Shown: piece by piece, positions 63,220 through 64,000 of the stretch
Position numbering within the stretch: position 1 is the stretch's first letter
How the letters are laid out: each line of letters starts with the position of its first letter
NCBI GenBank assembly: GCA_934359755.1
Contig: CAKRLV010000001.1
Span: forward strand, 1-64,000
Direction: 5' to 3'
Length of the DNA: 64,000 nucleotides
DNA from: an uncultured Agathobacter sp.
Lineage (GTDB): Bacteria > Bacillota > Clostridia > Lachnospirales > Lachnospiraceae
Notes under the pieces: generated by a model
Databases searched by the model: none
Told to the model about the DNA's origin: nothing
Seen by the model: only the letters and a program-made list of their open reading frames with translations
Translations under genes and position numbers: made by a program

Positions 63220-64000
63220 ATGAAGAAGAATTATGGCGTTAATGAGTTACGTCGAAAATATCTTGAATTTTTTGAGAGTAAGGGACATCTTGCTATGAAG
63301 AGCTTTTCATTGGTTCCACACAATGACAATAGCTTACTTCTTATCAATGCAGGTATGGCACCACTCAAGCCTTATTTTACAGGTCAGGAAGTACCACCAC
63401 GTACAAGGGTGACAACATGTCAGAAGTGTGTACGAACTGGTGATATTGAGAATGTAGGTAAGACAGCCAGACATCTTACATTTTTCGAGATGCTTGGTAA
63501 TTTCTCGTTTGGAGATTATTTTAAGCATGAAGCTATAGCATGGTCATGGGAATTTCTTACAGAAGTTTTAGGACTTGAGAAGGATCGTCTGTATCCATCT
63601 ATATATGGTGAGGATGATGAGGCTTTTGATATCTGGACTAAAGAAATCGGTGTGGATGCTGATAGAATTACAAGATTCTACAGAGATCCAGAGACAGGCG
63701 AGTGTGATAATTTCTGGGAGCATGGTGCAGGACCATGTGGACCATGTTCAGAGATTTACTATGACAGAGGCGAGAAATATGGTTGCGGAAGTCCGGATTG
63801 TAAGGTTGGATGTGAATGTGACCGCTTTATGGAAGTATGGAACAATGTATTTACACAGTTCAATGGTGATGGACATGGTGGGTATGAAGAGCTAGAGCAT
63901 AAGAATATAGATACTGGAATGGGTCTTGAGAGACTTGCTGTTGTAATGCAGGATGTAGATTCTGTTTTTGATATTGATACAATGAAGGCTATTAGAGACA
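63220..64000 (+). CDS. alaS: alanyl-tRNA synthetase, N-terminal part (partial)
   Basis: The first 260 codons are present and run off the window. [47 protein letters not shown] (cited in part), [14 protein letters not shown] (motif 2) and [11 protein letters not shown] (motif 3) define the class II catalytic core. A Cys-rich insert ([15 protein letters not shown]) is the form seen in clostridial AlaRS. TTTTGGAGG precedes the ATG. Confidence 0.96.
   Translation, partial: MKKNYGVNELRRKYLEFFESKGHLAMKSFSLVPHNDNSLLLINAGMAPLKPYFTGQEVPPRTRVTTCQKCVRTGDIENVGKTARHLTFFEMLGNFSFGDYFKHEAIAWSWEFLTEVLGLEKDRLYPSIYGEDDEAFDIWTKEIGVDADRITRFYRDPETGECDNFWEHGAGPCGPCSEIYYDRGEKYGCGSPDCKVGCECDRFMEVWNNVFTQFNGDGHGGYEELEHKNIDTGMGLERLAVVMQDVDSVFDIDTMKAIRD

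Noticed and set aside
63575..63895. 106-aa plus-strand frame
   Set aside because: Alternate frame within alaS, whose real frame is open from 63220 to the window end.

Overview
The window is low-GC (AT-rich), densely coded, mostly plus-strand Bacillota DNA. Spore-coat ATPase SpoIVA, a tryptophan T-box leader, a large chemotaxis operon, GPH-type sugar transport and strong AGGAGG-type ribosome binding sites all point to a Clostridia genome, most likely Lachnospiraceae. Species cannot be read from the sequence. No rRNA, tRNA, CRISPR array, transposase or phage gene was seen, so this is ordinary chromosome with one accessory surface-structure island.

Layout. 1-8 kb: the 3' end of ppdK, a PAS-GAF-GGDEF protein, a small orphan gene, a secreted Big_2 protein with a Ser/Asp tail, an SCP2-like protein, signal peptidase I, a polar amino-acid ABC transporter and a DegV protein. 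8-22.5 kb: a signalling block with a histidine kinase, a REC-HD-GYP-like protein, CheR, CheB, a CheY-like protein, CheA, CheW and an MCP, then two hybrid kinases. The second hybrid kinase ends in a DegV-like lipid-binding domain. 22.5-25.8 kb: housekeeping genes (uppP, Sfp-type PPTase, GreA-like, metF, one unknown).

25.8-36.9 kb is the most unusual part. It encodes four TasA/CalY-like secreted subunits, a two-part membrane-anchored protein with an internal signal peptide, a 925-aa fibro-slime/Cna_B surface protein, a SipW-type signal peptidase, and a single protein joining a SipW-type signal peptidase to a class B sortase. In the middle is a SARP-type regulator with a degenerate GGDEF-like tail. 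Both structural operons start with the same promoter layout, GTGTGAC-N4-GTGTGAC-N10-TATAxT, which is the arrangement SARP regulators bind. I read this as a self-contained, SARP-switched export, processing and anchoring system for an extracellular fibre or matrix.

37-47.6 kb: a convergent larC, then a TetR regulator with an operator-like palindrome inside its own promoter and an alpha/beta-galactoside operon (GH2, a GT-B-like unknown, GPH symporter, GH36). 47.7-54.9 kb: an SDR gene and a T-box(Trp)-controlled tryptophan operon in the order E-G-C-(F)-B-A-D, in which trpF has decayed to its two ends. 55-64 kb: type I pullulanase, a ClC-family transporter, malQ, spoIVA, purine nucleoside phosphorylase, a metallo-hydrolase, a small membrane protein and the 5' part of alaS.
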